Shown here piece by piece: positions 1 to 8,353 of a DNA stretch of 64,000 nt; the first letter of the stretch is position 1; each line of letters opens with the position of its first letter. The stretch lies in assembly GCA_017520845.1 (NCBI GenBank), contig JAFXEU010000023.1, positions 1 through 64,000 of the forward strand, written 5' to 3'. The position numbers and the translations under genes are program-made. The notes beneath the pieces were generated by a model, which was given only the letters and a program-made list of their open reading frames with translations, was not told the origin of the DNA and searched no databases. This stretch comes from Kiritimatiellia bacterium (lineage in GTDB: Bacteria > Verrucomicrobiota > Kiritimatiellia > RFP12 > UBA1067).

Positions 1-300
1 ACGCGGGAGCGAGTGAAGAGCGGCTTTACGAAATGGCGAACGTTGTCGAAAATGCTAAACGCGGCCTCGGTTTGGGCCGTAGCCGGGCGCATACTTTTTA
101 GATGAGCCGATTTATGCAGGACTCGACCCCGAGCCAAATCTCAAGATTGGCGAGTGGGTCTAGAGGACGCAGAAATCGGCCATATCAAAAGTGGAGCACG
201 GTTGCCCAAATCCGTGGCCGCATTTATACATAGCATAGCAACATGCAAGCAAAAGAAAAGCGCGAAGCCATTAACTAAGAATTACTGTTGTACAGAATGA
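1..300 (+). pseudogene. possible decayed plus-strand coding traces
   Basis: No intact gene is seen before position 335. The plus strand carries three successive open stretches in different frames. The first runs in from the window edge and stops at 99-101, and includes RLYEMANVVENAKRG. The second stops at the TAG near 160 and includes LDEPIYAGLDPEPN. The third stops at 298-300 and includes IGHIKSGARLPKSVAAF. Each reads like protein and they abut, which fits a frameshifted gene remnant, but the stretches are short and chance cannot be excluded. I do not recognise the family. Positions 301-334 show nothing. Confidence 0.25.
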
Positions 301-334
301 ATAAAAATAAATGGCAAAGGATGGGGACTTGCGC

Positions 335-862
335 CTACAAACTACACCTATAAACCACAAGACGCGCGGACGAAAATCGCACGCTCGACTCTTCAAGATG
401 ACGGAACTCGCTGTCGCTGAGAGGAGGGATACCCTTGAAACGGAGGTAACGGGCCGCCTTTCGGTAGGCTAGAGACTTACCGTCGAATTTCTTCAGGACT
501 GCCGCGTTTTGGCGCGTCAGAGAATCGTTCATCCAGCTGCCGTCGGGGTTTTGAGTCCGCTTTATCTCCTCCAGGACGTCTTTGTCGGAAGCGCTGAACG
601 CCAACATATACGGCATCCGAGAGTTCGCGGAAGACTGCGACGCGTGATTGCACGAGGCCTCCGGGCCGTTGAAGAAGACGGCCAACGCGGCGGCAATGAT
701 CAACGAGGCCGCAATTGCGGAACCGATCCGGAAAAGCCATTTCCGTTTTCGCGCATGAGCTCTTCCTGCCGGCACCACTTCACGAAGCGTTTTCAGTCTG
801 GCGACGACGGAGACGTATTCGGCACCAAGCTCGTTCAGAGTTCTGTCAAGATCCTCGCTCAT
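335..862 (-). CDS. membrane protein downstream of ECF sigma factor, candidate anti-sigma factor
   Basis: The protein has 175 residues: a cytoplasmic N-terminus of about 40 residues, one membrane helix near residues 47-66 (GSAIAASLIIAAALAVFF), then an exported part. ATG at 862 is chosen over the TTG at 865 because AAAGGAG lies upstream at good spacing. It overlaps the end of the sigma gene by 17 bases, so translation is probably coupled. Single-pass topology right after an ECF sigma gene is typical of anti-sigma factors. No zinc-binding HxxxCxxC motif is visible, so this role is inference. The exported part has TQNPDGSW, very like TQSPNGSW in the alpha-toroid protein at 6183-7886, suggesting one prenyltransferase-like repeat. 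No terminator is seen downstream. Confidence 0.7.
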   Translation of the reverse strand: MSEDLDRTLNELGAEYVSVVARLKTLREVVPAGRAHARKRKWLFRIGSAIAASLIIAAALAVFFNGPEASCNHASQSSANSRMPYMLAFSASDKDVLEEIKRTQNPDGSWMNDSLTRQNAAVLKKFDGKSLAYRKAARYLRFKGIPPLSDSEFRHLEESSVRFSSARLVVYRCSL

Positions 863-1334
863 CAAAAATCTCCTTTAATTTCTTTAACGCGTTCGACATT
901 CTCGATTTGACCGTTCCCTCCGGAATCTCAAGGATTTGAGACACTTCACGATAAGGCAAATCCTGAAAGACGCCGAGTTCCACAACCTCGCGCAACGGCC
1001 GGGAAAGCTGCGATACGGCCCAACGGACATCATCTGTTGACGCAGGATCCTGAGGCTGCTGAATCAGTTCGCACTGATCGGCATACTCTTCATCACGCTT
1101 TGTTCTGCGCATTTTACGCCGATAATCGTCTATCATCACCTGACGTGCCAGAATAAAGAGAAATGTCGACAGCTTCGCGGTCTTCTCGTAACGGTCGCGG
1201 TATTTCCAAAGTCTCAGATAAGTCTCCTGGACGAGGTCTTCTCCGTCATCTAATGAAACGCCCTGGCGCCAGAAAAAGTTCAAAAGATTTTTTTCAAGAG
1301 TTTTAGCTTCGGCCAAAAGCTCTTTACCTGTCAT
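846..1334 (-). CDS. ECF-type RNA polymerase sigma-70 family factor
   Basis: This 162-residue alternative sigma factor has region 2 at about residues 15-80, with the core-binding segment DLVQETYLRLWKY and the -10 recognition segment MIDDYRRKMRR. Region 4 is at about 105-158 and carries a helix-turn-helix (YREVSQILEIPEGTVKSRMS). There is no region 1 or 3, as expected for ECF factors. I place the start at 1334: AAGG and AGGTGG precede it, whereas the upstream in-frame ATG at 1358 has no ribosome site. It overlaps the CvpA-like gene by 11 bases and the membrane protein downstream by 17, forming a tightly coupled set. The downstream membrane protein probably controls it. Its target promoters cannot be read from this window. 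Confidence 0.93.
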   Translation of the reverse strand: MTGKELLAEAKTLEKNLLNFFWRQGVSLDDGEDLVQETYLRLWKYRDRYEKTAKLSTFLFILARQVMIDDYRRKMRRTKRDEEYADQCELIQQPQDPASTDDVRWAVSQLSRPLREVVELGVFQDLPYREVSQILEIPEGTVKSRMSNALKKLKEIFDERGS

Positions 1335-1737
1335 ACCCACCTGCCTTGATGAGCTCATAAGATTCGCGGGCTATAATAGACACATCACGGGCCTTAGGAA
1401 TGTTCGCGGCTATGTAAAGAAGCATCAAGGAGGCCGCGGCGCCGATTAAAAAGCCGAAAATCGAATCGGCCGGTTGAGATAAAAGTCCGTTCACGACCTT
1501 TTTTACCGCAACGCGGACAAAACCGAAAGCAAGAAGCGAGCCGACAATCACGATAAGATACCTGACCGACGTCTGATCGCTCAGCGACACGGCGTATGGC
1601 CAGACAATTATACCGGCCGCGATAGAAATGATAGTCGCTGAAACGAACGAAAAAAGCCCTGACGCCCCCCTGAACAATCCTAAGATCACCAGGAGGCAGG
1701 ATACCGTCAAAAGAATATAATCTAGTACACCCAGCAA
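1324..1737 (-). CDS. CvpA-like integral membrane protein
   Basis: The protein has 137 residues and about four hydrophobic helices (near residues 5-25, 28-50, 60-80 and 95-115). Size and layout match the CvpA (colicin V production) family, whose members are small inner-membrane proteins of poorly defined role. The start is a TTG at 1735-1737 with GAGG just upstream; that GAGG overlaps the TGA of the preceding TPR lipoprotein gene, so expression is probably coupled. The C-terminus overlaps the sigma factor start. Family assignment rests on topology and general resemblance, so other small four-helix proteins are possible. Confidence 0.7.
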   Translation of the reverse strand: MLGVLDYILLTVSCLLVILGLFRGASGLFSFVSATIISIAAGIIVWPYAVSLSDQTSVRYLIVIVGSLLAFGFVRVAVKKVVNGLLSQPADSIFGFLIGAAASLMLLYIAANIPKARDVSIIARESYELIKAGGYDR

Positions 1738-1744
1738 GAAAACC

Positions 1745-2902
1745 TCATTTCGTTCTGGAAAGTGTTCTCAAATAACCTCTGTAAACCGACGCGGCCTGGA
1801 TATCGCCCGATTTGGTCAACGAATCAATAAGCCCCTGAACGGCCCGAACGGACGTCGGGCTCGCAGCGAGCGCCTGTGAATACAGCCTCACGGCCGTCGC
1901 CGTATTGCCGATACGCAGAGCAAAATCCGCCGCCTCGATGTGGGTAGCGATAGCGTACGAGCGGATTTTGCACGCCGCCAAATAAGCTGTAAGAGCCTGC
2001 TCTCTGTCGGAACGGTTTCTGTTGAGCCTCACGTAGGAACGCGCCTGCCCTATCGCCGCCTGATAGCTCGCCGGATTGGCCTTGAGAGCCTTCGCATATG
2101 CGTCGGCAGCGTCTTTGAATTTCCTGCGTCTGAAGAAATCGTCGCCCTTTCTCAACATCGAAGCGCAGCCGACCGTGTCGATGCGGGAAACGTTGGCTTG
2201 GGCGCGTTTTTTAATTTCTTCCTCCAAGGAGGGCAAGACCTCGTTTTTAACGCGCTTAACCCTGTCGTTCGCAACTTTCTCGAGATGAAGGAAAAGCGAA
2301 AACTCCTCCTTGGCGGCATCGTAACAGTGAAACGCGTCGCGATAAAGGTAGCCGAGATGGAAATGAGCGGAAGAGTTGCGCCTGTCGAGCATAATGGCCT
2401 GAAGGAACTTCACCCGCGCTTCGTGTGGAAGCCTCGAAGATTGAGGCTCGATGTCGATCTTGACGAAATCGATAATCCCGAGCCCAGCCCATCCGATTGA
2501 GCGGATCGAAGGATCTAAATCGTGATTTAAGACAAGCTTCTTGTATGCATCGGCCGACGCTTTGTAATCCTTGCGGTAAAACGCTATCTGGGCCGTCAAC
2601 TCGACGACGTCGACGTCGTCAGCGCTTGAAGAAGGAACCTTTTTAACCGCCGCGTCCGCCGCGTCGAGATTGCCGAGCGCGAACTCGCTTCTCGCAAGCA
2701 TCACGAGCGCGTCGACGTTGTCGGGAGAATTCTCCACGACATCCGTGAAACATTCGACCGCCGTTTTGTAATCGGCGTTATCGAACGCTTCCTTGCCCTT
2801 CGCGTAATCCTTGGCGGGATCGGAACCGCAGCCGCAGAGAATCACCAGAAGAAGAGACGCAGCAAAGCTTTTAAGCGCGAATTGTCGCGAGGAATTCGTC
2901 AC
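1745..2902 (-). CDS. TPR-repeat lipoprotein
   Basis: A predicted lipoprotein of about 385 residues. The longest open frame starts at 3034, deep inside the upstream gene, but the better start is the GTG at 2900-2902. A GGAGG lies six bases before it, and it leads directly into a signal sequence (FALKSFAASLLLVIL) ending in a lipobox LCGC. The mature part is built of tetratricopeptide-type helix pairs, such as AKGKEAFDNADYKTAVECF and DAADAYAKALKANPASY, with about eight repeats across the protein. TPRs mediate protein contacts, so this is probably an envelope scaffold. The start and its ribosome site lie inside the end of the phosphohexomutase gene (32-base overlap). Confidence 0.85.
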   Translation of the reverse strand: MTNSSRQFALKSFAASLLLVILCGCGSDPAKDYAKGKEAFDNADYKTAVECFTDVVENSPDNVDALVMLARSEFALGNLDAADAAVKKVPSSSADDVDVVELTAQIAFYRKDYKASADAYKKLVLNHDLDPSIRSIGWAGLGIIDFVKIDIEPQSSRLPHEARVKFLQAIMLDRRNSSAHFHLGYLYRDAFHCYDAAKEEFSLFLHLEKVANDRVKRVKNEVLPSLEEEIKKRAQANVSRIDTVGCASMLRKGDDFFRRRKFKDAADAYAKALKANPASYQAAIGQARSYVRLNRNRSDREQALTAYLAACKIRSYAIATHIEAADFALRIGNTATAVRLYSQALAASPTSVRAVQGLIDSLTKSGDIQAASVYRGYLRTLSRTK

Positions 2903-4223
2903 GCTTGGCCTCCATGATTTCTTTCGTTTTTCCTTCAAGATTGAGACGGACGAGGGGCTCGGTGTTGGACATTCTGACGTTAGCCCACCAGCCTTCAGCA
3001 TCCCACGCGTCGACGGAAACTCCGTCAAGTTCAAACACCTTCGCCTTCGAGGCGTATCCGACTTTAATCTTCGCCAAAATCTCAGCGGGAGGCGTTACCG
3101 TCTTCGTGTTGATTTCGCCGGACTGGAAATACTTTTTCAAGGGCGCGATAAGCTCGGAAAGAGGCTTGTCGCTCGCGGAAACGATATTGGCGAGCGCGTA
3201 CGTCGCCATCGCCGAGGACTCGGCGGTGAAATTGGCTTTAAAATAATAGTGGCCGGAAAGTTCGCCCGCGAAAATCGCGTCGTTCTGGCGCATCTGCTCC
3301 TTGATGAAGGAGTGTCCGACGCGCGACATCATCGGCTTTCCGCCCGCTTCGGCGATCGTCTCCTCGGCCATCTTCGTGGATCTTAAGTCGTAGAAGCACG
3401 CGGCGCCGGGATTCGACTTGAGAAGATCCTTCGAAATGAGAGAAGTCACGAAATCCATCGGTATGACGTCACCCTTCTCGTCGATAAATCCCGCGCGGTC
3501 GGCGTCGCCGTCGTAAGCGACTCCGAACGCGTACTTGCCGGGATTCGCCCTTACGAGCGCCTGTAGATCCTTCAGCGTCTCGACGTGCAGAGGGTTCGCG
3601 TCATGATTCGGGAAATCGCCGTCGTACTCGCCGTAGAGATCGTCATGGGTAAGTTCGCTCTGACCCTCGAACGCGCACGATTCCGCGATACCCATTCCGT
3701 TCGCAAAGTCCATCGCGACATGGACGGGACGCGCGAGATGAGCGAACTTTCTCACATGCTCGGCGTATTGGGCCTTGACATCAACCTTGGTTATCGAGCC
3801 GACGCCCGTGGGAGGCTCATGGCCCGTCATGCCCTCGACGAGCTTTTCGATATCCTTGATGCCGGTCGCGCCGGAAATCGGAACCGCCCCCGCTTTGCAG
3901 AGTTTGCAACCGTTCCATTCCTTCGTATTGTGCGAAGCGGTAATCATGACGGAGCCGTCGGCCTTGAGAGAGCCGTTGGCGAAATAACTCATCGGGGTCG
4001 AGGCGAGCCCAATATCTAGCACTTCGACGCCCTCGTCGACAAGACCCTGCGAAAACGCGGCAAAAAGCGCATCGGACGACTTGCGGCAGTCTCTGGCGAC
4101 AACTACGCGACCTCCCTTTACTCCCGTAAACTGGACATACGCACGGGCGATTTTATAAAAATCGTCGTCAGTCAGTTCCGTGCCGTAGATACCGCGGATG
4201 TCGTAGGCTTTAAAAATACTCAT
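2871..4223 (-). CDS. manB: phosphomannomutase/phosphoglucomutase
   Basis: This 450-residue alpha-D-phosphohexomutase interconverts hexose 1- and 6-phosphates for sugar-nucleotide and polysaccharide synthesis in the cytoplasm. All four family signatures are present: the N-terminus FKAYDIRGIYG; the phosphoserine loop TASHN (Ser97); the magnesium loop DGDADR (238-243); the sugar-binding loop GELSGH (320-325); and the C-terminal phosphate loop RMSNTEP. Length is normal. AAGGAG precedes the ATG and an extended -10 box lies about 25 bases upstream, so it probably begins its own transcript, which continues through the TPR lipoprotein, CvpA-like and sigma genes. Specificity for mannose versus glucose cannot be set from sequence; the symbol follows the COG name. 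Confidence 0.95.
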   Translation of the reverse strand: MSIFKAYDIRGIYGTELTDDDFYKIARAYVQFTGVKGGRVVVARDCRKSSDALFAAFSQGLVDEGVEVLDIGLASTPMSYFANGSLKADGSVMITASHNTKEWNGCKLCKAGAVPISGATGIKDIEKLVEGMTGHEPPTGVGSITKVDVKAQYAEHVRKFAHLARPVHVAMDFANGMGIAESCAFEGQSELTHDDLYGEYDGDFPNHDANPLHVETLKDLQALVRANPGKYAFGVAYDGDADRAGFIDEKGDVIPMDFVTSLISKDLLKSNPGAACFYDLRSTKMAEETIAEAGGKPMMSRVGHSFIKEQMRQNDAIFAGELSGHYYFKANFTAESSAMATYALANIVSASDKPLSELIAPLKKYFQSGEINTKTVTPPAEILAKIKVGYASKAKVFELDGVSVDAWDAEGWWANVRMSNTEPLVRLNLEGKTKEIMEAKRDEFLATIRA

Positions 4224-4248
4224 TTTACTCTCCTTGTTTTATGAGGAT

Positions 4249-4257
4249 ATTATATCA
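4249..4257 (-). promoter_or_regulatory. extended -10 promoter of the phosphohexomutase operon
   Basis: On the minus strand this reads TGATATAAT, an extended -10 element. The ATG at 4223 follows after a short leader containing AAGGAG. No good -35 is seen. Confidence 0.6.
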
Positions 4258-4273
4258 AAAAAGAACTGAAAAT

Positions 4274-4891
4274 TCACACGAGAATTCCGTTCTCGAGTTT
4301 CAGCGTCCTGTCGCAGATTTCGGCCGCCTCGAGAGAATGGGTGACCATGACGAGGGCGGTCTTGCGATTTGAAAGCCGCGTAAGCATTTCGAGGATCCCC
4401 GCGCCCGTCATCGCGTCGAGATTCCCCGTCGGCTCATCGGCGAGAACGAGTTCCGGCTCGGTTACGAGCGCGCGGGCAAGCGCGACACGCTGGCGCTCGC
4501 CGCCTGACAGCTCGCCGGGAAGATGCTCTATTCGGTCCGTAAGTCCGACTTCATTCAGCAGTCGGGACGCGTTTTCATAAGCCTTCGCTTTTTTCATTCC
4601 GCGGGCCATCGTGGGAAGTACGACGTTCTCAAGAACCGTCAGCTCGGGCATCAGATGATACGCCTGGAAAACGAATCCTATATTGGCGCAGCGTCTGACC
4701 GTGCCGGATGAAGGTTTCAGCAACCCGCCGAGAATGTGAAGCAATGTTGACTTCCCGGATCCTGAACGACCTAGAATCGCGACGCGCTCTCCGCTCTTGA
4801 CGGAAAAATCGACGCCTTTCAGGACATGCACCGGTTTGCAACCGGGGATTTTGAAAAACTTCTGAAGATTTTTAACTTCCAGTACGGACAT
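4274..4891 (-). CDS. lolD: LolD-like ABC transporter ATPase
   Basis: This 205-residue ATPase probably powers release of lipoproteins from the inner membrane to the LolA chaperone. Visible motifs are Walker A GRSGSGKS (41-48), a Q-loop in GFVFQAYHL, signature LSGGERQ, Walker B LVLADEPTG followed by NLD, and the switch histidine in VTHS. The compact size and the NLD after the D-loop are typical of the LolD/MacB group. The permease gene ends ten bases upstream, so the two are cotranscribed. MacB-type partners would be the alternative, but the permease looks LolC/E-like. It ends the operon that begins at 13873. Confidence 0.92.
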   Translation of the reverse strand: MSVLEVKNLQKFFKIPGCKPVHVLKGVDFSVKSGERVAILGRSGSGKSTLLHILGGLLKPSSGTVRRCANIGFVFQAYHLMPELTVLENVVLPTMARGMKKAKAYENASRLLNEVGLTDRIEHLPGELSGGERQRVALARALVTEPELVLADEPTGNLDAMTGAGILEMLTRLSNRKTALVMVTHSLEAAEICDRTLKLENGILV

Positions 4892-4901
4892 ATCAAGCCC
4901 C

Positions 4902-6164
4902 CTATTCGTTCAAAGCCTTGACGGGATCTTTAGCGGCCGCGAGCATCGCGGGGACCAAAGAGGCCAAAAGTCCGAATATGTAAATTATCACGACGACGTA
5001 AACAACATCCGAATAAACGATCCGGTGGGGAATTTCGCTCAACTGATAAATCTCGGCGGGGAAAACCTCCATCCCCATCGTCCCTAACCATTCGACAATG
5101 TTCTGGAGATTTTCAAGTATCGCCCAGCTGACGCCGAGGCCAAGCAATATGCCGATAGTGCACTGTATAAGTCCATGAGTCAGAAAGACGGCCATGATTT
5201 TTATTTTACCGAAGCCGAGAGCCTTCAGAAGACCTATTTCAGGTGTCTTCTGGACAGTCAGGACAAGAAGCGTATTCATCACGCAGAAAAGAGCGACAAT
5301 GGAGATTAAAAGAAGAAGAACAGCCGTCATGTTCGTTTCAACCGCGAGCGCGTCGAAAAGCTGCTTGTCGGCCTCGCGCCACGTGATCATACGGTACATC
5401 TGACCTCTTATCGCATGGGAATAATCCTGAGATCCGGAGTTCCCGATCACTGAAGAGACATCGCTGCAAAGCTTTGAAAAAATCTTCTCGTCGACGGCGA
5501 ACTCGTTTTTCGTCTTCACGTGAACGGCGAAGACGCCCTCCTCGATTCCCATAAGATCACGCACCGAATCGATATCGGCGATAACGTAGCCTGTATCATA
5601 TTCGTAATGGCCGCTCGAAAAGATTCCGCCGACCCTCCACTTTCGCGGCAGATAGACTTCGTTCGGCAGCGGCGGGGCGCAGACGGTAACGGAACTTCCG
5701 ACCCACACTCCCATCGATTTCGCCAACTCTTCTCCGATAATGAGAGTGTCGGGCTCCAGGTCGAACGACCCCGCCACGGGATCGCCAACGTTATAGGCGT
5801 TTCTGAACTCGTTGCCGGCGATGCCGATAACGACAGGAGCCTGAACACGGTTCCCATAGGAAAAAAGTATGCGCGAATCAACCTCCGGAGTCACGCAGAC
5901 GACATTATCCACGGATCTGAGTTTCGCGGCCAGTTCTTCCTCGCCGGTAATCAGCGTTCCACCTTGGGAAACTATCGAAACGTGAGGCTTAAACTCAAGA
6001 ATTTTCTCGCGCCACTGATCGCCGAAGCCGGTCATCACGCTGCGAACGATAATCACAACGGCAACGCCGAGCATTACACCGATAATCGAAACGCATGTAA
6101 TGACCGACGCTACCGAACGCTTCGGCTTAAGATATTTCAGCGCGAGAAATAAGGGAAAATTCAA
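4902..6164 (-). CDS. LolC/LolE-family lipoprotein-releasing permease
   Basis: The protein has 420 residues with four membrane helices: one near residues 20-42, then a large periplasmic domain to about 270, then three more near 275-305, 325-350 and 385-410. This is the MacB/FtsX-type permease layout. The N-terminus FLALKYLKPKRS followed by VSIIGVMLGVAVVIIV is characteristic of LolC/E. Only one permease gene is present, so it may act as a homodimer, like the LolF arrangement in some bacteria. The start is TTG, 19 bases after the stop of the alpha-toroid gene, with no strong ribosome site; coupled translation is likely. Placement after the TolQ/ExbD genes suggests a shared envelope programme. 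Confidence 0.9.
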   Translation of the reverse strand: MNFPLFLALKYLKPKRSVASVITCVSIIGVMLGVAVVIIVRSVMTGFGDQWREKILEFKPHVSIVSQGGTLITGEEELAAKLRSVDNVVCVTPEVDSRILFSYGNRVQAPVVIGIAGNEFRNAYNVGDPVAGSFDLEPDTLIIGEELAKSMGVWVGSSVTVCAPPLPNEVYLPRKWRVGGIFSSGHYEYDTGYVIADIDSVRDLMGIEEGVFAVHVKTKNEFAVDEKIFSKLCSDVSSVIGNSGSQDYSHAIRGQMYRMITWREADKQLFDALAVETNMTAVLLLLISIVALFCVMNTLLVLTVQKTPEIGLLKALGFGKIKIMAVFLTHGLIQCTIGILLGLGVSWAILENLQNIVEWLGTMGMEVFPAEIYQLSEIPHRIVYSDVVYVVVIIYIFGLLASLVPAMLAAAKDPVKALNE

Positions 6165-6182
6165 ACTGCGCGCCCGATTCGA

Positions 6183-7886
6183 TTAGAAGTCGCCGACATC
6201 AACCCCGACATCGCCGGAATTTACGGCCTGAGCCGAAGTATCCTCTTCACCGGTATCTTCCTTGGCGGCCGCGGTCTGGGTCGTGGGAAGATAACGGTAA
6301 TAAACCATCAGCTGAAGAGCGGCGAGACAGGAGTCCATATAAGGACGTGAGGTATACTTGTCTTCATTTTTGTAATACCCCTGCTTGTGCTCCTGACCGG
6401 ACCAGTCCTTGACCTTCGCGTCGAGATCGATGATCTTCGACTTGAAAAGAACCTTCATCTCCTTGTTCCAGTCATACCATGTCTGCTGATCTGTCTTGGT
6501 GGCACCTTCCTTCATGCCAGCCTGGTATTTGCACTGTGTGGCATAGTAGCAGTAATACTGAGGCGACACGTTGCTCGCGTGGGCGCTGCCGTTATGAGGA
6601 AGATCGCTGCCGTCGAAGGAAGGCTTCCAGCTGCGCATATAATCAAGAGATCTTGCAACTTCGCTCTTGGAGCCGTACCCGAGAAGCTGCATGGCTAGGC
6701 ACCCTACGCCGGCCAAGCCGGGATGGTTCACGTTGTGCTGCATCGCAGTATACTTAAAAGTACCCTTATCGAAGTTGCGCGACTGGAGACAGCGGATCGC
6801 CTTCTTGATGCATTCGTCTAGACCGTCGGGATGAAGCCCAGCCATCTTGCCTGCCTTAAGCGCCTGAATCGCCCAACCCGCGTAAGAAACGTCGTCTCTC
6901 GTTGACGCCTTGTTCATCTTGTAATCCCAGCCTCCCGTAGACGACTGGCTCTTTACAATACGCTCGAGACAGAGAAGAGCCGCATCCTTGACGTCTGGAT
7001 TTTTAGTCATACCGTACGCTTCGCAGAGGGCGTAAGTTGAAATAAGAAACGCGTACTCGTTACCGTCGGAGCCCTTCATTCTGACACCGCCGGAATTCTC
7101 CTGAATGCTGCTGATAAGGAAATCTACGGCTTTCTTAACAACAGGACCGAAATCCTTCTGATAAGGCGACTCAGCCCCTGGATATTCGCCATGGGCAAGA
7201 TAGGTAAGAACGGCAAGAGCCGTATTCGCGAGCGTTCCGCCGTCTCGCCGGTTCGTCCAAGAACCGTTCGGACTTTGTGTCGCCTTAAGCCACCAGAGAA
7301 CCTTCATGACGCACGCCTCGGTCGTAGGATCGCCGTAACCAGCACCACCGTTGGTTTTTTCACCTCTCGCTCCAGGGGTACGAGACGTCACCATAGCGCG
7401 CAGCTTAACGGGAGATACTACATTATGAACCGAATCGACAGGCGCGGGGCTTACCGATACCTGAGGTGAAGGCGGCGAAGGAGTAGGAGCCATTTCGGAA
7501 GGCGGACCGGGATTCGGTACGTCCACCGTAATATCGGGAGGGGTGATATCCGGAGGATCGGGCGGCGGAGGCTCTTCCTTAACCTCGTCTGGCTCTTCTG
7601 GCTTTTCCTCCTCGACCTGAGTTACGAATATCTGCTGAGCCGGAGGCTTAGTCATCTGAGTGACGACGATAAGCACCACCACGAGCAGAACTACAGATAC
7701 AATAGCGATAAGCGGAGCCTGCTGGCGCTGAAGCTCAAGACGCGCCAATTTATATTCTGGCGTGTTTTTCGGCATTCCCAAGCCCTTGAACATATCAATC
7801 AAGCGGCGGAAATACCCCTTTTCCTCAAAACGTTCGTTAAGGGATTCGACGTCGATTATAGGATCGTTCTCATTAAGCTCAGCCAT
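6183..7886 (-). CDS. TonB-like membrane anchor with periplasmic alpha-toroid (prenyltransferase/squalene-oxidase repeat) domain
   Basis: About 567 residues from the ATG at 7886, preferred because AAGGAG precedes it and the longer frame would overlap the ExbD gene. Order: cytoplasmic part 1-56; one membrane helix about 57-77 (rich in V, L and I); an acidic and proline-rich stretch about 90-150 (EEEKPEEPDEVKEEPPPP, then PPDITPPDI) like the periplasm-spanning stalk of TonB; then from about 188 a helical repeat domain. Its repeats carry QSPNGSW, QSSTGGWDY and similar QxxxGxW motifs typical of alpha/alpha-toroid folds (terpene cyclases, prenyltransferases, complement-like proteins). No DxDD or DCTAE cyclase motif is visible, so enzymatic cyclisation is unlikely. 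It follows TolQ- and two ExbD-like genes, so it is probably the arm moved by that motor. Function is inference. Confidence 0.85.
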   Translation of the reverse strand: MAELNENDPIIDVESLNERFEEKGYFRRLIDMFKGLGMPKNTPEYKLARLELQRQQAPLIAIVSVVLLVVVLIVVTQMTKPPAQQIFVTQVEEEKPEEPDEVKEEPPPPDPPDITPPDITVDVPNPGPPSEMAPTPSPPSPQVSVSPAPVDSVHNVVSPVKLRAMVTSRTPGARGEKTNGGAGYGDPTTEACVMKVLWWLKATQSPNGSWTNRRDGGTLANTALAVLTYLAHGEYPGAESPYQKDFGPVVKKAVDFLISSIQENSGGVRMKGSDGNEYAFLISTYALCEAYGMTKNPDVKDAALLCLERIVKSQSSTGGWDYKMNKASTRDDVSYAGWAIQALKAGKMAGLHPDGLDECIKKAIRCLQSRNFDKGTFKYTAMQHNVNHPGLAGVGCLAMQLLGYGSKSEVARSLDYMRSWKPSFDGSDLPHNGSAHASNVSPQYYCYYATQCKYQAGMKEGATKTDQQTWYDWNKEMKVLFKSKIIDLDAKVKDWSGQEHKQGYYKNEDKYTSRPYMDSCLAALQLMVYYRYLPTTQTAAAKEDTGEEDTSAQAVNSGDVGVDVGDF

Positions 7887-7899
7887 CGCTTTACACTCC

Positions 7900-8313
7900 T
7901 TACATTGAGAAGACGCTAACATTCATCAGTTTATATTTGTAACAGATATCAAGAAGATCGACAAGCGCGCCGTGGGGACTTTTTCCGTTGCACCTGACAA
8001 CAATCGTCGCATCGCTGGAAACGCTGGATATCTTTTTAAGGATAGGATCAATAGTCTTAATATCATAAGGCTTACCGTTATAAACGTAAACGCCCTTGCG
8101 ATCGCTACGGGAATGCTCGCCTACCTGAATCTCTTCGATAGGATCGTTAGTCTGCTCGGCGCTGGATTGCGCCGGAGCAGGTCTATTTACGTTCAATCTG
8201 GAAAAGACATCCTGCGGCTTGATTGTAACGACGAAGAAAATAATGAGCTCGAACACGACGTCGATCATCGGCGTCATATCAAGCTGCGGATCTTCTTGCG
8301 GTTTTCTCGCCAT
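7900..8313 (-). CDS. ExbD/TolR-family biopolymer transport protein (second copy)
   Basis: The protein has 137 residues: a short cytoplasmic N-terminus, one membrane helix about 16-33, and a periplasmic domain. The stretch LDMTPMIDVVFELIIFFVV is the ExbD/TolR signature with the proton-carrying aspartate (MIDV). With a TolQ/ExbB channel it converts proton-motive force into movement of a periplasm-spanning partner. It shares near-identical N-terminal sequence with the ExbD gene upstream (8354-8833) but diverges after the helix, so the two probably form a heteromeric pair rather than a recent duplicate. GGGAG precedes the start, and the next gene begins 13 bases downstream. Confidence 0.95.
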   Translation of the reverse strand: MARKPQEDPQLDMTPMIDVVFELIIFFVVTIKPQDVFSRLNVNRPAPAQSSAEQTNDPIEEIQVGEHSRSDRKGVYVYNGKPYDIKTIDPILKKISSVSSDATIVVRCNGKSPHGALVDLLDICYKYKLMNVSVFSM

Positions 8314-8353
8314 AATAATCTCCCAAACTACTTTTAAGTCAACGGTTCAGAAC

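Noticed and set aside
2903-3034. N-terminal extension of the TPR lipoprotein
   Set aside because: It has no signal sequence and lies in the phosphohexomutase gene; the GTG with GGAGG at 2902 gives a proper lipoprotein.
6183-7886. Squalene-hopene cyclase enzyme
   Set aside because: The repeats are present but no DxDD catalytic motif is visible, and the protein is membrane-anchored next to ExbD.
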